Shown: positions 17,910 to 27,669 of the stretch, piece after piece | How the letters are laid out: each line of letters opens with the position of its first letter | Position numbering within the stretch: position 1 is the first letter of the stretch | Source of the DNA: CAWATZ01 sp963784995 | Lineage (GTDB): Bacteria; Planctomycetota; Planctomycetia; Gemmatales; Gemmataceae | Assembly: GCA_963784995.1 (NCBI GenBank) | Contig: CAWATZ010000003.1 | Span: forward strand, 744,001 to 808,000 | DNA: 64,000 nt | Direction of reading: 5' to 3' | Notes under the pieces: generated by a model | The model's database searches: none | What the model saw: the letters and a program-made list of their open reading frames with translations, nothing else | Told to the model about the DNA's origin: nothing | Made by a program: the position numbers and the translations under genes

Positions 17910-18895
17910 TCAGAACGTTTCAAGCACCGTCCGGCCTTTGCGGCTGCCGACGGTTAGCCCCGTCCTGTCTCCCTTTGAACCAGGAAGCAAGCCACGAGAT
18001 GCCACGTGCCAGAGCATTCGCGGCTCGCAGACACGCACGTACAGCTGGCCGCGATGCAGCGCCACGGCCCGGTAGTATCCTTCGCTCACCCGCCTCTCCC
18101 GTTCTGCATTCTGCCAGCGCCGTGCGCTGCTCTGGCTGCCATGATGCAGGACTTCTGCCTCGGGACAAAACCAGATCTCCCAGCCGTGCCGGCGCATCCG
18201 CAAACACCATTCGACATCCTCGCCGTACATGAAAAAATCTTCGCAGAGAGTGCCAACCTCCTCGACAGCCTCACGCCGTGTGATCAGTGCTGTGCCCCAC
18301 GTCCAGCCGAGTCGCATCGGCTCATCATAAGTCCAGTACGTTCCGAGCAGCATCCGGCCCAGGGCTGGAGAAGGAATGCATTTATGGATGCGGCTCGCTT
18401 CCAGCAGGATTCGACAGATGCTTGGAACCGGCTATGCACAATACTAGCGGGAGCCATCTGGATTCAGGAGCCGAGCAGTCGCTACTCCGGCCCGGGGGTG
18501 GGCATCCATGAAGGCCACCAAGCGAATCCAGCGCCCCTTGCCGGACTTCTGTGTCCGAGTTTAGCAACAGCCAATAGCGACCCTGGTCAAGGCCCAGGAT
18601 TGGTTATTGGCCCCGCAAAGCCGACGTTCTCCGCATTGACAACGAGATGCACGTGAGGGAACTCTTTTCGGACCATGTCCGGGCTGCCATCGACCGAACC
18701 ATTGTCAACGACGTGAACGGAACAACGCGAATTCCCGGCCCCCATCTCAAGCGAGCGGAGGCAAGCACGCAGCAGATCCACGGTGTTCCAGGAGATCACC
18801 GTGATACTCAAATCAACGCTGATTGCGGCTCTCGCCGCGTGGTTCGCCAAACCGGTTTCGGCATCGGGCACGAGTTGACGGCTTTCAGTCTTCAT
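17910..18895 (-). pseudogene. GT2 glycosyltransferase, several frameshifts and nonsense codons
   Basis: Three fragments in different frames form one rhamnosyltransferase-like GT2 protein: LSITVISWNTVDLLRACLRS with VVDNGSVDGSPDMV (from ATG 18895), then YWLLLNSDTEVRQGALDSL, then GTALITRREAVEEVGTLCED and EDVEWCLRMRRHGWEIWFCP to the end. The joins need at least three single-base corrections, and an in-frame TAG and a second TAG near 18435 interrupt LLNPDGSR. Damage of this number is more than one sequencing error would cause, so this may be real decay. Confidence 0.75.
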
Positions 18896-18939
18896 TCTCG
18901 CCCAGCAGTTCGCCTTACAGCGTTCGGAAGAAATGGGGG

Positions 18940-18989
18940 GTAGGACGGGTCTCCAGACCCGTCCGGACGGCTCAGGAGAGCCGTCCTAC
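18940..18989. repeat. Double hairpin, family D
   Basis: Two adjacent short palindromes, ggacgggtctccagacccgt and ggacggctcaggagagccgt, also pair with each other at the ends (gtaggac and gtcctac). The element sits between a decayed GT2 gene and the oxygenase gene's stop. Confidence 0.85.
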
Positions 18990-18990
18990 G

Positions 18991-19869
18991 TCATTGTTTC
19001 CGGTCGCTCTTACGAAAGCTTGCTGGCAGTGCCCACAAGTGACGGATCGAGGAAATGGCATTGACCAGGATCGGCGGCGTCACCGCCAGCACCGCTCTCT
19101 TTGCCCCGCGGCGGAGCCGGTTCGGCCAGGAGTCCGACGTTTTCCCCGGCCTCTGCTGGAACAGGGTCGAGTGGGCCGGGGCTGTTTCCTCGGCCGGCCG
19201 GCCGTTGGTGTAGTAATAGGTCGCGATCGACTTACGCGACCGGCCAGGGGGGCAGGTCAGCGGCGTCGGATGGCCGTGGAAAGCCGTGTCGGTAGTGCTG
19301 AAGACCACGCAGCGGTTGAATACCGGCAGGATCTTCTTGACGCAAGCCTTCATCGACCGGTCCCACAACTCCAGATGGCCGCCGTACTCCTCCTTCCAGT
19401 CGCGATTGAGGTAGAGCAGGAGATTGAGCCGGCGGTCGAGGTTCAGACGCGGATACTTGTTGAAGTCGGCATGGACTTCCAGGAAACCGCCCGGCTCGAT
19501 CTGGTGCACCGCCCCCGTGTAGTAGGGGTCCGAGATCAGTCGCGGGATCCCGGTCAGCGTTTCCAGGAATTGCAGCACCACGGCGGAATTGAGGAAGTAG
19601 AGCACCTCGCGGAGAAGTGAGGGAAGTTGCTCTGCTTCGGGGAAAGCCAGCTTGCGTTCGTGGGCCTGGTCGTATCGAGTCCACCGCAGTTCCTTGCTGG
19701 TCGGGAACACGTCCAGGGCCTGCCGCAGCGGCTCTTCCGGCAGGAAATCGTCGATCACGGTGTGAGGGAACGGCTCGGCAGCCTGGTAGGATGCGGCCAG
19801 TGAATCGGCCAGGTTCTTCAGCCGAGTCCGGACTGCGTCGTTCAAGAACTGGTCCATCGATCCCTTCAT
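18991..19869 (-). CDS. 2OG-Fe(II) oxygenase superfamily protein
   Basis: This 292-residue protein carries VHADFNKYP, where His and Asp would bind iron, RRLNLLLYLNRDW next to it, and a distal TAFHGHP that supplies the second His, as in prolyl-4-hydroxylase-like enzymes of polysaccharide loci. SIATYYYTN is the usual end of the jelly-roll core. The reaction would be hydroxylation of a sugar or lipid using 2-oxoglutarate; the substrate is unknown. Start at ATG 19869 (another ATG at 19857 has AAGGGA just before it). The 19869 ATG overlaps a TGA that would close the upstream methyltransferase gene in a different frame. Confidence 0.75.
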   Translation of the reverse strand: MKGSMDQFLNDAVRTRLKNLADSLAASYQAAEPFPHTVIDDFLPEEPLRQALDVFPTSKELRWTRYDQAHERKLAFPEAEQLPSLLREVLYFLNSAVVLQFLETLTGIPRLISDPYYTGAVHQIEPGGFLEVHADFNKYPRLNLDRRLNLLLYLNRDWKEEYGGHLELWDRSMKACVKKILPVFNRCVVFSTTDTAFHGHPTPLTCPPGRSRKSIATYYYTNGRPAEETAPAHSTLFQQRPGKTSDSWPNRLRRGAKRAVLAVTPPILVNAISSIRHLWALPASFRKSDRKQ

Positions 19870-20770
19870 TCTGGAGACTCCGGGAGGACAACCTGTCCCC
19901 ACTTTGGGCAACTGGTGGCTGAGAGGCCAGCCCAAGCTGTGGCACTTCTACCAACTTGAGCTGCCGGGGATTCTTGAGAGTGTAACCCAGGTCACTGCGG
20001 AAGGTTCCCTGCGAATAGATCAGGCCAATGCCGCTGCCTGCGCCGATCAGTCCAGGAGGATCGCCCCCTATCTCCTGGCGCCACCACTGGCGGTCGAAGA
20101 ACACCGAGGCAATCTCGAAGTGCGGTGCTTCGTGCGTGTAGAGCGGACAGCCATCCTGCAGGAGCGGCCAGAGGTATTTCAAACAGGTTTTGAGTGAGCT
20201 GGCAAGGTCCACGTCCAGGAATGCGAAAACGCATTTGCGAGCAAAGGAGGGAAGCGTTTCCTCAAAATACCCTTTGGTAAATCGGCAAACGCTGACGTTG
20301 CCATGGCGGCTCACGTTGTCCGTGACTTCGTCCAGCGAGCCGCACCAGGCCCCCTTGGTATAGGTATGGACCACCTGATGATCGACGAGCAAGTGTGAAC
20401 GATCCTCGTCATTCGGCTCAGGCAGGCCAGCAAACGAGTCGAATACTTCCAACTCTCGGTTCATCAATGCACACACAAGGGAAAGGTTCGTCGTACTGCC
20501 GCCTTTGTAGCAGCCACACTCGACCACGCACCCCTCGGCTTCACGAGGGATGGTGAGGAGGTGCGTCGCCATTGCGACGTGTTCCAGAAAGTGGGAGGCA
20601 CTTGGAACGTTTCGAGTGTTGCGGTGCATGCGCCACAGCAACCGAACCTTGGAAAAAAAACCGATCCCATATTCCCTACCAGTCCGGCGTGCAAAGAAGC
20701 TGGCCAGGAAAAGCGGGGATTGGAGCAGTTCCACGAAGCGGACGTAACAGCGGAAGAGAAACTGTAACAT
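19866..20770 (-). CDS. TylF/MycF-type methyltransferase with lost stop
   Basis: The N-terminal 260 residues fit macrocin O-methyltransferase-like enzymes: GCVVECGCYKGGSTTNLSLV, EVFDSFAGLPEPND, FTKGYFEETLPSF, VFAFLDVDLASSLKTCLKYL, HEAPHFEIASVFFDRQWW. In frame, translation would run on for a further 200 or so residues inside the oxygenase gene, which is implausible. A frameshift near 19,900-19,940 would end the protein at a TGA (19866-19868) overlapping the oxygenase ATG. The end coordinate assumes this. These enzymes need a metal and methylate sugar hydroxyls. Confidence 0.7.
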
Positions 20771-20773
20771 GCT

Positions 20774-21925
20774 TTAATAGTTGTTAGGACGAAGCTCCAG
20801 TACTGCTATGTTGGGCCCTGGCACCTGAAGGGTCAACAGTCGGCGAACCGAACGGTGGAACAGTGCCTTCCAAAGCTTTGACTTCTTCCGCGCATCAGAG
20901 ACTGTGATACAAACGATCAAGCTTTCAAGATCAGGCGGGAAGAAACCGAGGCCATCAGCATGGTCGGGCAACTGGGCGACTAAATCCGGACTGATCACCA
21001 CCCGATTCGCCGTGGTCTCCCGAAAGGACAGGCCTGTGAAACGATGAATGATGTGCCGCTGTTGTTTGGGTTGAGCGACAAAGCCCTCAGCCTCGATTGG
21101 TTCGTGGGGAAACGGAGGATGCAGGTAGTCGATGGTTTCATTGGGCGAAGTCAAGGATTCCAATGCTTCCCCCAACCAGTAGAGGTAGGCAGAATCGAAT
21201 CCAACAACGCGGTGGAGCAAATGCCGTAAGCGTTTCACCAGCAGTTGCCACACAGAGACTTGCTGGCTGCGGCTTCCTCGGGGAGTTTCGAGAATCCCAC
21301 ATGAAGTAACAATTCTTCCCAGGGTTGAACCGTGCTTCCGCCAGACGTAGTCGGTGCTCTATCAGACCAGGCCGAGGTTCACTGACATCGAGTCGTGCCA
21401 GATAGGCAGGGGGATAACATAGTTCTTGTAACCTGCCCGAAGTGCAGTGCAACAAGCATCAACCCCATAGGCATGCCAGCCCGGGACTGCGTCGTCAAAA
21501 AAATGGCTCCCCTGTGGGGAATTACGGTGAATGAGAATGCACTCGTCCAGGGTCTGGATCTCAATGGGTTCAGAGAAAGGCCCCCCGCACAGCACAGCGC
21601 AATCGCGCATAAAACCGTGAAAGGTGCCCGGCAGAGCGAACCCGGAAATTCCAGCCCATCCGACTCCGTTACATTGCCCCAACATCTCCTCAGCCCTGGC
21701 CAGCCAGTCCGGAGACAGAAGGGAAACATCCTGGTGAACAAACAGAAGCCAACTACCCTTCGCCTGCAGGGAAACGGAATTCAATGCCAAAGCGGCACTG
21801 GGGAATCGACTATCTTGGTTGTCCACCAGCAACACTTCATGCAGTGCCGTCTGCCGCCGCAAACTAGTCAACAGGCGTTTTTCGAGGATTTCCCGATTGT
21901 TGAAGACACAAACAACGGAGAACAT
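20774..21925 (-). pseudogene. Glycosyltransferase-like protein interrupted by tandem stop codons
   Basis: From ATG 21925 a GT-A-like domain reads FSVVCVFNNREILEKRLLTS, LHEVLLVDNQDSRFPSAALA, WLLFVHQDVSLLSPDWLARA and VDACCTALRAGYKNYVIPLP. TGA and TAG then stand side by side at about 21359-21364. The same frame continues for 190 further codons (STDYVWRKHGSTLGRIVTSC, then VVGFDSAYLYWLGEALESL) to 20774, and the first stretch fits the usual continuation of this family. As sequenced the gene yields only the first half. A double stop is hard to explain by one sequencing error. Confidence 0.65.
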
Positions 21926-22296
21926 CGAACTAACTTTCGTTGAGCGCGGGGTTATGGATCGCACAGGCAACTCAATTCGCAGATCGACACGATTGCTTCA
22001 AAAACCATCGTAAAACCACCTTGTTGAAACATTTTGCAACAAGAGACCTGATGCTCATTCCCTCTGGATCAATTCGTCTAGCAAGTCGAAGCCACCGAAA
22101 AGCATTCCAGGAAAAGAATGTTTCTGAGCAGCCTCCCATAACAAAGCGAAAGTGCCAGCGCCCCGAGCAGCACGCCGAAGCATTTGACGATCAGCATCAG
22201 ACACAGGCGTGGTGTGGCAAATCCAATCCAGGGCTCGGTCCAACAACTCCGCGAACAGACGAAAGTGACAACGTGCATGCAGTAGCAAAGGGTGTG
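21926..22296. other. Stretch without a convincing gene
   Basis: About 370 bases between two broken glycosyltransferase genes. A minus-strand frame here gives LLDRALDWICHTTPVSDADR and similar text that I do not recognise; it is joined in frame to the GT4 remnant upstream but does not look like its proper end. It may be a remnant of another gene. Base composition is less GC-rich than the window average. Confidence 0.4.
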
Positions 22297-23450
22297 TCAC
22301 AATAACGTTCGGATGATCGAAAGAAGCTGTGGTGCAGCCACACGAATATCGTGCCTTTGGCAAACCTTTTCGGCTGCTCGCACGCCACATTGGCGGCGCA
22401 GGACACTCGTCATCTGCCAAGGTACAGATAGCCCTCGCCATTGCTTGCAGGTCTAGGTAAGGGACCACTATCCCAGAATCATTTTCAACAAATTCGCATG
22501 CACCACCTGCATCTTGAAAGCACACAACCGGCTTGCCCACAGATGCTGCCTCAAGCATGACTAAAGGAAAAGGGTCTTCACGTGATACAAGGGCAAAAAT
22601 ATCTGCTGCAAAAAAAAACGGCAATGGTTTCTCGACTGGTTCCAGAAAGCTAATTCGGTTTTCCAACCCGGCTTTCTTGACGTCGTACAGGAGTTTAGCG
22701 AACTCCCCTTGCTTTTTGTCCACACCGAGCCAAGCAAAATACACCATCTTTTTGCGAGATAAATGGGATATGTTATATGCCAATTGAATAAAGAGTATCT
22801 GATCCCTTGCGCCACTCAGCCGACCCACAGCCCAGTACAAGAATAGCTTCGCGAGACAAACCCAGTTGATCACGAATTCGCTGGCTGGTTTCGCGATCCC
22901 CCTGGCAATCACCGATATCCGACGAGATAAATGCGTGGACCATAGAAATCGTATTATCAGGCACGTGCAAGTCTTGACTCAGCATTGTCTCAACTGCTCG
23001 CGAAACAGCAATGTAATGGTGCGTGTGGTACAGCATGCGCGAGATACTTTGCTTGCCTATGAAGTGCTGTAACACGAAGCCCAATTCGTGGACGTGTGTT
23101 ATTACAGGACAGGAAAGCCGCGACAGCATATCCACGACCCAGCAATTCGTCGCAGTGTTGGAATAAATCAGTCCGATGTTCTCCGAAGTAAACGTCTTTT
23201 CATAAGCGACTGCCAAACTCGACATAAAGTCCAGTGGAACAGTGTTCCGGAAAGTTACCGAAGGGGTTCAACAGCCTAGTTTTTCCCAAAGCCCTAAACT
23301 CAGGCTCCAAAGGGCCTCCGTTCCGTAACAAGATCTGAAACACGATGTCCGGTGCATTTGCCTTTAACCATCGGAGAAAGTTGAGAAGCACTATGGGCAC
23401 CCCGTACGAGATGCGTCGTGGGAGATAAAAAGGACTTGCTTTGGTGACAT
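22297..23450 (-). pseudogene. GT4-type glycosyltransferase broken by about four frameshifts
   Basis: Assembled across frames the gene has a normal length of about 384 codons. ATG 23450 gives SPKQVLFISHDASRTG; then PIVLLNFLRWLKANAPDIVF after a shift at a G-run near 23400; NIGLIYSNTATNCWVVDML and SCPVITHVHELGF after a shift near 23215; MVYFAWLGVDKKQ, FFFAADIFALVSREDPFPLV and ASVGKPVVCFQDAGG after one near 22790; and QRHDIRVAAPQLLSIIRTLL with TGA at 22297 after one near 22370. The protein would be a retaining GT4 enzyme. The sites are mostly short homopolymers. Confidence 0.75.
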
Positions 23451-23479
23451 GGAAAAAACGTGGTATTTAGGTCGTTCTG

Positions 23480-24346
23480 TTAGATTCGCGAACCCATCTT
23501 ATTACGAATGGGCATTGCGCATACGGCTAGCCAGTTGTGTGGTTGAGCGCCCCGCAATCCTGGTTGTGATAGATAGTTTAGAGGGTATGGTCTCCATGCC
23601 ATAGGATCAGGAGCCGTTGCCTTATGTTGTGCTGCTTTTTCCTGTTGCCGGTGAAATAGCCCTTTCAGAGCCTGCTTAATTCGTATAGGCATCAGCATTT
23701 TCAGAATAGTACTCAACCGAAAATCAACGTCGTAGGGATCTCGATAACTCCACTGGAAGTACATCGATACCTTGTCAAAATACTGAGCAAGCAAACATTG
23801 AAACTCATGGAGTGAGAATTCTTTGAGGTGATAAGGATTCCCACTGCATCCTCCTGGATAGTAAGATGCATTAGGGGTAGAGATCAATGCAATACCATCG
23901 TTCGTTAGATTCTCAGCGATATTACTAACAAGACTTTCGGGTGCTATTACATGTTCGATTCCTTCAAAGCAAACGATTAAGTTTGAAGAAGGTTGGGGTA
24001 TTGGCATTAACACATCCTGACAAATAAACCGCAGTTTTTCTGAACCGTGGTTTTTTACTGCTTGTTCAATGCATCTTGAATCGATATCGATTCCCAGAAC
24101 ATGTGTTGCCCCTCCCGCAGATAGCAATCGTGTGCCATAACCTGTACCACAGCATAAGTCAACGACGCTTTTCCCTGGAACCCAGTGAAGGGCAAACGCA
24201 TATCGTGCTACATGATCAGGAAAGTTTGGGAGATCCTCCGGCATGATCCGCTCGACTACTCCACTTGATGTGACATTGCGCAGATCAACTCCTTCAGTCG
24301 TGGACATGGGGATCTTTATCACAGGCGGTTTCTTAGTTTCATCCAC
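23480..24346 (-). CDS. Class I SAM-dependent methyltransferase
   Basis: Intact 288-residue enzyme. Motif I KSVVDLCCGTGYGTRLLSAG is near residues 58-77, followed by GIDIDSRCIEQAV, CQDVLMPIPQ, LIVCFEGIEHV and IALISTPNASYYPGG, and a C-terminal domain with NPYHLKEFSLHEF. The GTG at 24346 overlaps the end of the Wzt gene by eight bases. Wzt loci often carry such a methyltransferase that caps the chain and stops growth, and the tight coupling to Wzt fits this role, which is inference. Codon usage is visibly more AT-rich than in neighbours. Confidence 0.8.
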   Translation of the reverse strand: MDETKKPPVIKIPMSTTEGVDLRNVTSSGVVERIMPEDLPNFPDHVARYAFALHWVPGKSVVDLCCGTGYGTRLLSAGGATHVLGIDIDSRCIEQAVKNHGSEKLRFICQDVLMPIPQPSSNLIVCFEGIEHVIAPESLVSNIAENLTNDGIALISTPNASYYPGGCSGNPYHLKEFSLHEFQCLLAQYFDKVSMYFQWSYRDPYDVDFRLSTILKMLMPIRIKQALKGLFHRQQEKAAQHKATAPDPMAWRPYPLNYLSQPGLRGAQPHNWLAVCAMPIRNKMGSRI

Positions 24347-25619
24347 AACTCATTCTCCATTCGCTACGAAAGCAGACTATTCCATGCGCTGCACTGAGCG
24401 GCATACCTGTAGAGAACACGTCGGAGGCTCTGATATCAAATAGCCCTACTCGGGTAATCGAATCGTGAACCGTCTGTTTCACGTCTGCTAGAACCAGATC
24501 AATGTAATAGCGACCCGGCAACAGATTCAAACCTCGTATGGAACAACAGATAGTACACTTACCACGCAATTCACTTAGTGGGAAACCAGCCTCTCGATTC
24601 GCGACGTGAGAAAGCAGTTGTTCGTAGGCCGTAAAGATCCGGATTCCAATCCACGGTTGCATGATTGGATGCGTTGCTACTATCTCAAGCCGAACAGTAA
24701 AGCCCTCGCCGATCTTGAATTCTTGACGCTTTCTTCCTTCCTCATCAACCAGTTCAAACCTGGAAAATCTTGCGATTGGAGTATGCTGCGAGCGCGGCCA
24801 CGAGAGCAAATCGGTTTGCTCATCAACACCAGTTCTTACCAGGTGATTCGCGATGACTTCTTTCACCGGACCCGAACTTGCCACTCGCCCTTGCTGCAGA
24901 AGGATTGCCTTGTGACATAACGACTCGATCAAGGCGAGGTTGTGAGACACGATCAGGATGGTCCGGCCGCTCGTGGCCATTGATCCCATCGATCCGATGC
25001 ACTTACGCTGGAAATCCACGTCGCCAACTGCCAGGATTTCATCAATGATCAAGATTTCCGGTTCCAGATGCGCTGCAACCGCGAAAGCCAGCCGCATGTA
25101 CATGCCGCTGGAGTAATGTTTTACGGGCGTATCGATAAAGTGTTCCACTTCCGCAAAAGCGACAATCTCATCAAACTTGCGCCGGATCTCCGCTCGGGTC
25201 ATCCCCAGGATCGCGCCGTTGAGATAAATGTTTTCGCCCCCTGTCAATTCGGGGTGAAACCCTGTGCCCACCTCCAGCAGGCTCGCGACTCTGCCGTCAA
25301 GGATCACCATTCCGGTTGTCGGCTCGGTGATCTGGCTCAGCACTTTCAGCAGCGTTGATTTGCCTGCCCCATTGCGGCCGATTATACCCACGACCTCGCC
25401 ACGCTTCACCTCGAAGGACACCTCCTTCAAGGCCCAGAATTTCTCGCGTGTTTCCCTTCCTTCGGCGCGTCCCCAGGGTCGCCGGATCCGCCTGCCAAGG
25501 GACCGCAGGCCATTCATGACGGCATCGCGGAAAGTTTCACATCGTTTCGCCTGGCCGTGGACGATGACATATTGCTTCCCCAGGTTCTCCACACGAATGA
25601 TTGTTTCTTGTTCCCCCAT
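24339..25619 (-). CDS. wzt: ABC transporter ATP-binding protein for polysaccharide export (Wzt-like)
   Basis: The 426-residue protein has Walker A GRNGAGKST at 81-89, the signature YSSGMYMRLAFA, Walker B EILIIDEILAVGD and H-loop IVSHN. Residues 1-60 precede the Walker A with the long insert typical of polysaccharide exporters (TagH/Wzt group). After residue 250 there is a Wzt C-terminal carbohydrate-binding-like domain (FKIGEGFTVRLEIVATHPI, and LLPGRYYIDLVLAD), which in known systems recognises a modified chain end. It pairs with the permease gene 18 bases upstream and the methyltransferase downstream. Located at the inner membrane, cytoplasmic face. Confidence 0.9.
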   Translation of the reverse strand: MGEQETIIRVENLGKQYVIVHGQAKRCETFRDAVMNGLRSLGRRIRRPWGRAEGRETREKFWALKEVSFEVKRGEVVGIIGRNGAGKSTLLKVLSQITEPTTGMVILDGRVASLLEVGTGFHPELTGGENIYLNGAILGMTRAEIRRKFDEIVAFAEVEHFIDTPVKHYSSGMYMRLAFAVAAHLEPEILIIDEILAVGDVDFQRKCIGSMGSMATSGRTILIVSHNLALIESLCHKAILLQQGRVASSGPVKEVIANHLVRTGVDEQTDLLSWPRSQHTPIARFSRFELVDEEGRKRQEFKIGEGFTVRLEIVATHPIMQPWIGIRIFTAYEQLLSHVANREAGFPLSELRGKCTICCSIRGLNLLPGRYYIDLVLADVKQTVHDSITRVGLFDIRASDVFSTGMPLSAAHGIVCFRSEWRMSCG

Positions 25620-25637
25620 GTCGTCCTTAAGACGCTG

Positions 25638-26570
25638 TCACTTTTTGGCGAGCGGCGCGGCGTCAGCCCGCCGGTGGGAGCTTCCACCGGCGGGCTGACG
25701 CCGCGCCGCTCGCCTTTCTATTAGTGGGTCTAAATCACGTCGGCGAACGTGCGGCTCCGTCTTGCGGAAGTACCAGATGCCGCTCAGCAGCACCGCTCCG
25801 ACCAGGACCACGGACAGAACCAGCGAAACCAGGTCCAGCTTCGCTGTGTCCAGCAGCGCCCACCGGAACCCATCGATGACGCCCACCAGCGGGTTCAGCC
25901 CATACAGCAGACTGTATTGCTCAGGCACTCGTGAACTGCTGAAGCCCACCGGCGACAGGAAAAGGCCGAACTGAATCAGGAACGGCGTCACGTGGCGGAA
26001 ATCTCGATATCGGACAGACAGGGCCGCCAACCAAATACCAAAAGCCAGTGCGGCAGCTGCCGCCAGGACCACGAAGAACGGTAACGTCAGCACTCGCCAG
26101 CTGGGGGCCACCCCTTCGTAAGCCATCACCACAGCTGTCGCCGCTAACGTGATCAGAAAATCGATCAGGCTCACCGCCACGGCCGACAGCGGCAGCAGCA
26201 GTCGCGGAAAATACACCTTGGACACAAGGTTGGCGTTTGCAAGCAGGCTATTGCCGCACTGCCCAAGGGCATTCGCAAACATCTGCCACGGCAGCATCGC
26301 TGCCAGGACGAGCAAGGTGTAGGGAATCACCCGGCTTTGTATGTCTTCGTCCGATTTCATGCCCGCCAGCTTGCTGAACACAAAGACAAACACAGCCACC
26401 GTTGCAAGCGGCCTGAGCAGTGCCCAGGCGACGCCGATCACTGTCTGCTTGTAATGCACGGCGATGTCTCGCCAAGCCAGAAAGTAGAGCAGCCCTCGAT
26501 AGCGCCACAGGTCGCGCCAGTACTGCTTGGACCCGCCGCCTGCTACGATTATTCTCCGCGTGCTGTCCAT
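25638..26570 (-). CDS. wzm: ABC-2 type polysaccharide export permease (Wzm-like) with displaced stop
   Basis: Six hydrophobic helices and the family text YFLAWRDIAVHYKQTVIGVA and PRLLLPLSAVAVSLIDFLIT identify an O-antigen/teichoic acid permease. The usual ending TEPTFADVI followed by a stop exists in another frame, with its TAG at 25730-25732; one surplus base near 25750 (gagccgcacg) sends translation past it into palindrome 25647-25714, adding about 30 odd residues. The true gene probably ends at 25730. Partner of the Wzt gene just downstream. ATG at 26570. Confidence 0.85.
   Translation of the reverse strand: MDSTRRIIVAGGGSKQYWRDLWRYRGLLYFLAWRDIAVHYKQTVIGVAWALLRPLATVAVFVFVFSKLAGMKSDEDIQSRVIPYTLLVLAAMLPWQMFANALGQCGNSLLANANLVSKVYFPRLLLPLSAVAVSLIDFLITLAATAVVMAYEGVAPSWRVLTLPFFVVLAAAAALAFGIWLAALSVRYRDFRHVTPFLIQFGLFLSPVGFSSSRVPEQYSLLYGLNPLVGVIDGFRWALLDTAKLDLVSLVLSVVLVGAVLLSGIWYFRKTEPHVRRRDLDPLIERRAARRQPAGGSSHRRADAAPLAKK
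25647..25714. repeat. Near-perfect 68-base palindrome, family E
   Basis: Two 34-base arms differ at a single position; each begins ggcgagcggcgcggcgtcag. There is almost no loop. Half of it recurs at 32944-32973. It lies between the permease and ATPase genes of one operon, so transcription must pass it. Confidence 0.9.
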
Positions 26571-26622
26571 TTGACCCTGTAGGGATGTCTTCGATTTCTC
26601 TAACCTCGGCAGGAAGGATTCT

Positions 26623-26695
26623 CACAAGCCCGGAGCGCAGCGACGGGATCGCCCTCGTGGCAGCGCAGTCCCATCACTGGCACTCCGGGCTTGTG
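26623..26695. repeat. Imperfect palindrome, family F
   Basis: Arms of 13 bases, cacaagcccggag and ctccgggcttgtg, enclose a GC-rich middle with further weak pairing (gagcgcag, gcagtc). A second member is at 40969-41031. It lies in the 157-base gap before the Wzm gene, where the remaining sequence shows nothing clear. Confidence 0.8.
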
Positions 26696-26727
26696 TTGAG
26701 CTCTTTCTTTCATGCCGGAGTAATATT

Positions 26728-27636
26728 TCAAGCGAATTGCCCTCGAAGAAGAGCGCTTTCTTCAATTCGCCGGTAGCAGGCTGGGTCAAACGCTGGCACT
26801 TTCTTCAAGCGTCGGAAACCTTCCACGACGCTTCTCAAAACCCGCTTCACCGGTCGCGGCAAGAAACGCCGCAACCCCCTCGGATGCCGAGCAGGTTCTG
26901 GGGGCCTGACAGTTTGCTGATCTGTTTCTGCTATTGAGTTCCAAAGAGTGACGTAGTCGCTCTGCTGGGGCGGTGGCTCAAAAATGTCCGCGATTGCCAC
27001 CCGCCTGGCAATGGTGAGAATGTAAGTTGGCCGAGAGTTGCATAACTCGACGCGCCGCTGGACCTTGTCGGGATCGACCGCGAGATACCATGCCCCACCG
27101 GGCACGACTTCGTGCAGCAAGACGGCCTCGACCTGGTAGCCGTTGGCGGGAGAAAAAGCTCGGTAGATCAATTCGGGACTCAGTTGCCAGAAGCCGTGCC
27201 CCATGAAGTTGTTGGCTTCATTCACCTGCGTGAAGTGGCCGCCAACCTTGACCATTTCCATGCAGTTCTTCAGCGCCTGGGGGAAGTTGAAGACGTGTTC
27301 GAGGGTGCCACCGTCGTGGACTACCGAGAACCGTTCGCGGAGTTCCTCGGGTATTGGCCGGTTCATGTCGTGTACGTGAGTTGCATTCTCATAGTTCGAG
27401 GCGTCCACGGAAACGATTTTCTTCGCGCCAAGTAAGGCGAAGAAAGGTTCGGCATACTTGTTCTCGCGAATAAAGTCGCTCCGCTTCACGCTGAATGCCC
27501 AGTACCGAGAAGACTCGCTGCAGGTTGGCTGGTCTGGCTGGAACGACTGCCGGCCAATCATCGCCAGGTTTGTAAAATCCACACCCATCGACTTCGCGGC
27601 ACACATTAATTGGACTGATGCTGTATCTAACCCCAT
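26728..27636 (-). CDS. Methyltransferase-like protein, family not recognised
   Basis: This intact 302-residue protein has a weak Rossmann-like layout: FFALLGAKKIVSVDASNYEN, RFSVVHDGGTLEHVFNFPQA and LKNCMEMVKVGGHFTQVNEA, the order expected for motifs II-IV of class I methyltransferases, but motif I is degenerate. VVHDGGTLEHVF is typical of small uncharacterised methyltransferase-like proteins in glycan loci. ATG at 27636. The basic C-terminal 60 residues have no recognised domain. Confidence 0.6.
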   Translation of the reverse strand: MGLDTASVQLMCAAKSMGVDFTNLAMIGRQSFQPDQPTCSESSRYWAFSVKRSDFIRENKYAEPFFALLGAKKIVSVDASNYENATHVHDMNRPIPEELRERFSVVHDGGTLEHVFNFPQALKNCMEMVKVGGHFTQVNEANNFMGHGFWQLSPELIYRAFSPANGYQVEAVLLHEVVPGGAWYLAVDPDKVQRRVELCNSRPTYILTIARRVAIADIFEPPPQQSDYVTLWNSIAETDQQTVRPPEPARHPRGLRRFLPRPVKRVLRSVVEGFRRLKKVPAFDPACYRRIEESALLRGQFA

Positions 27637-27669
27637 AAGTACGCTTTCCGATTCTTTTCCCCGCGAACT

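Noticed and set aside
19232..19865. TylF frame continuing to a 512-codon protein
   Set aside because: The last 200 or so codons overlap the intact oxygenase gene in another phase and show no domain; a lost stop is more likely.
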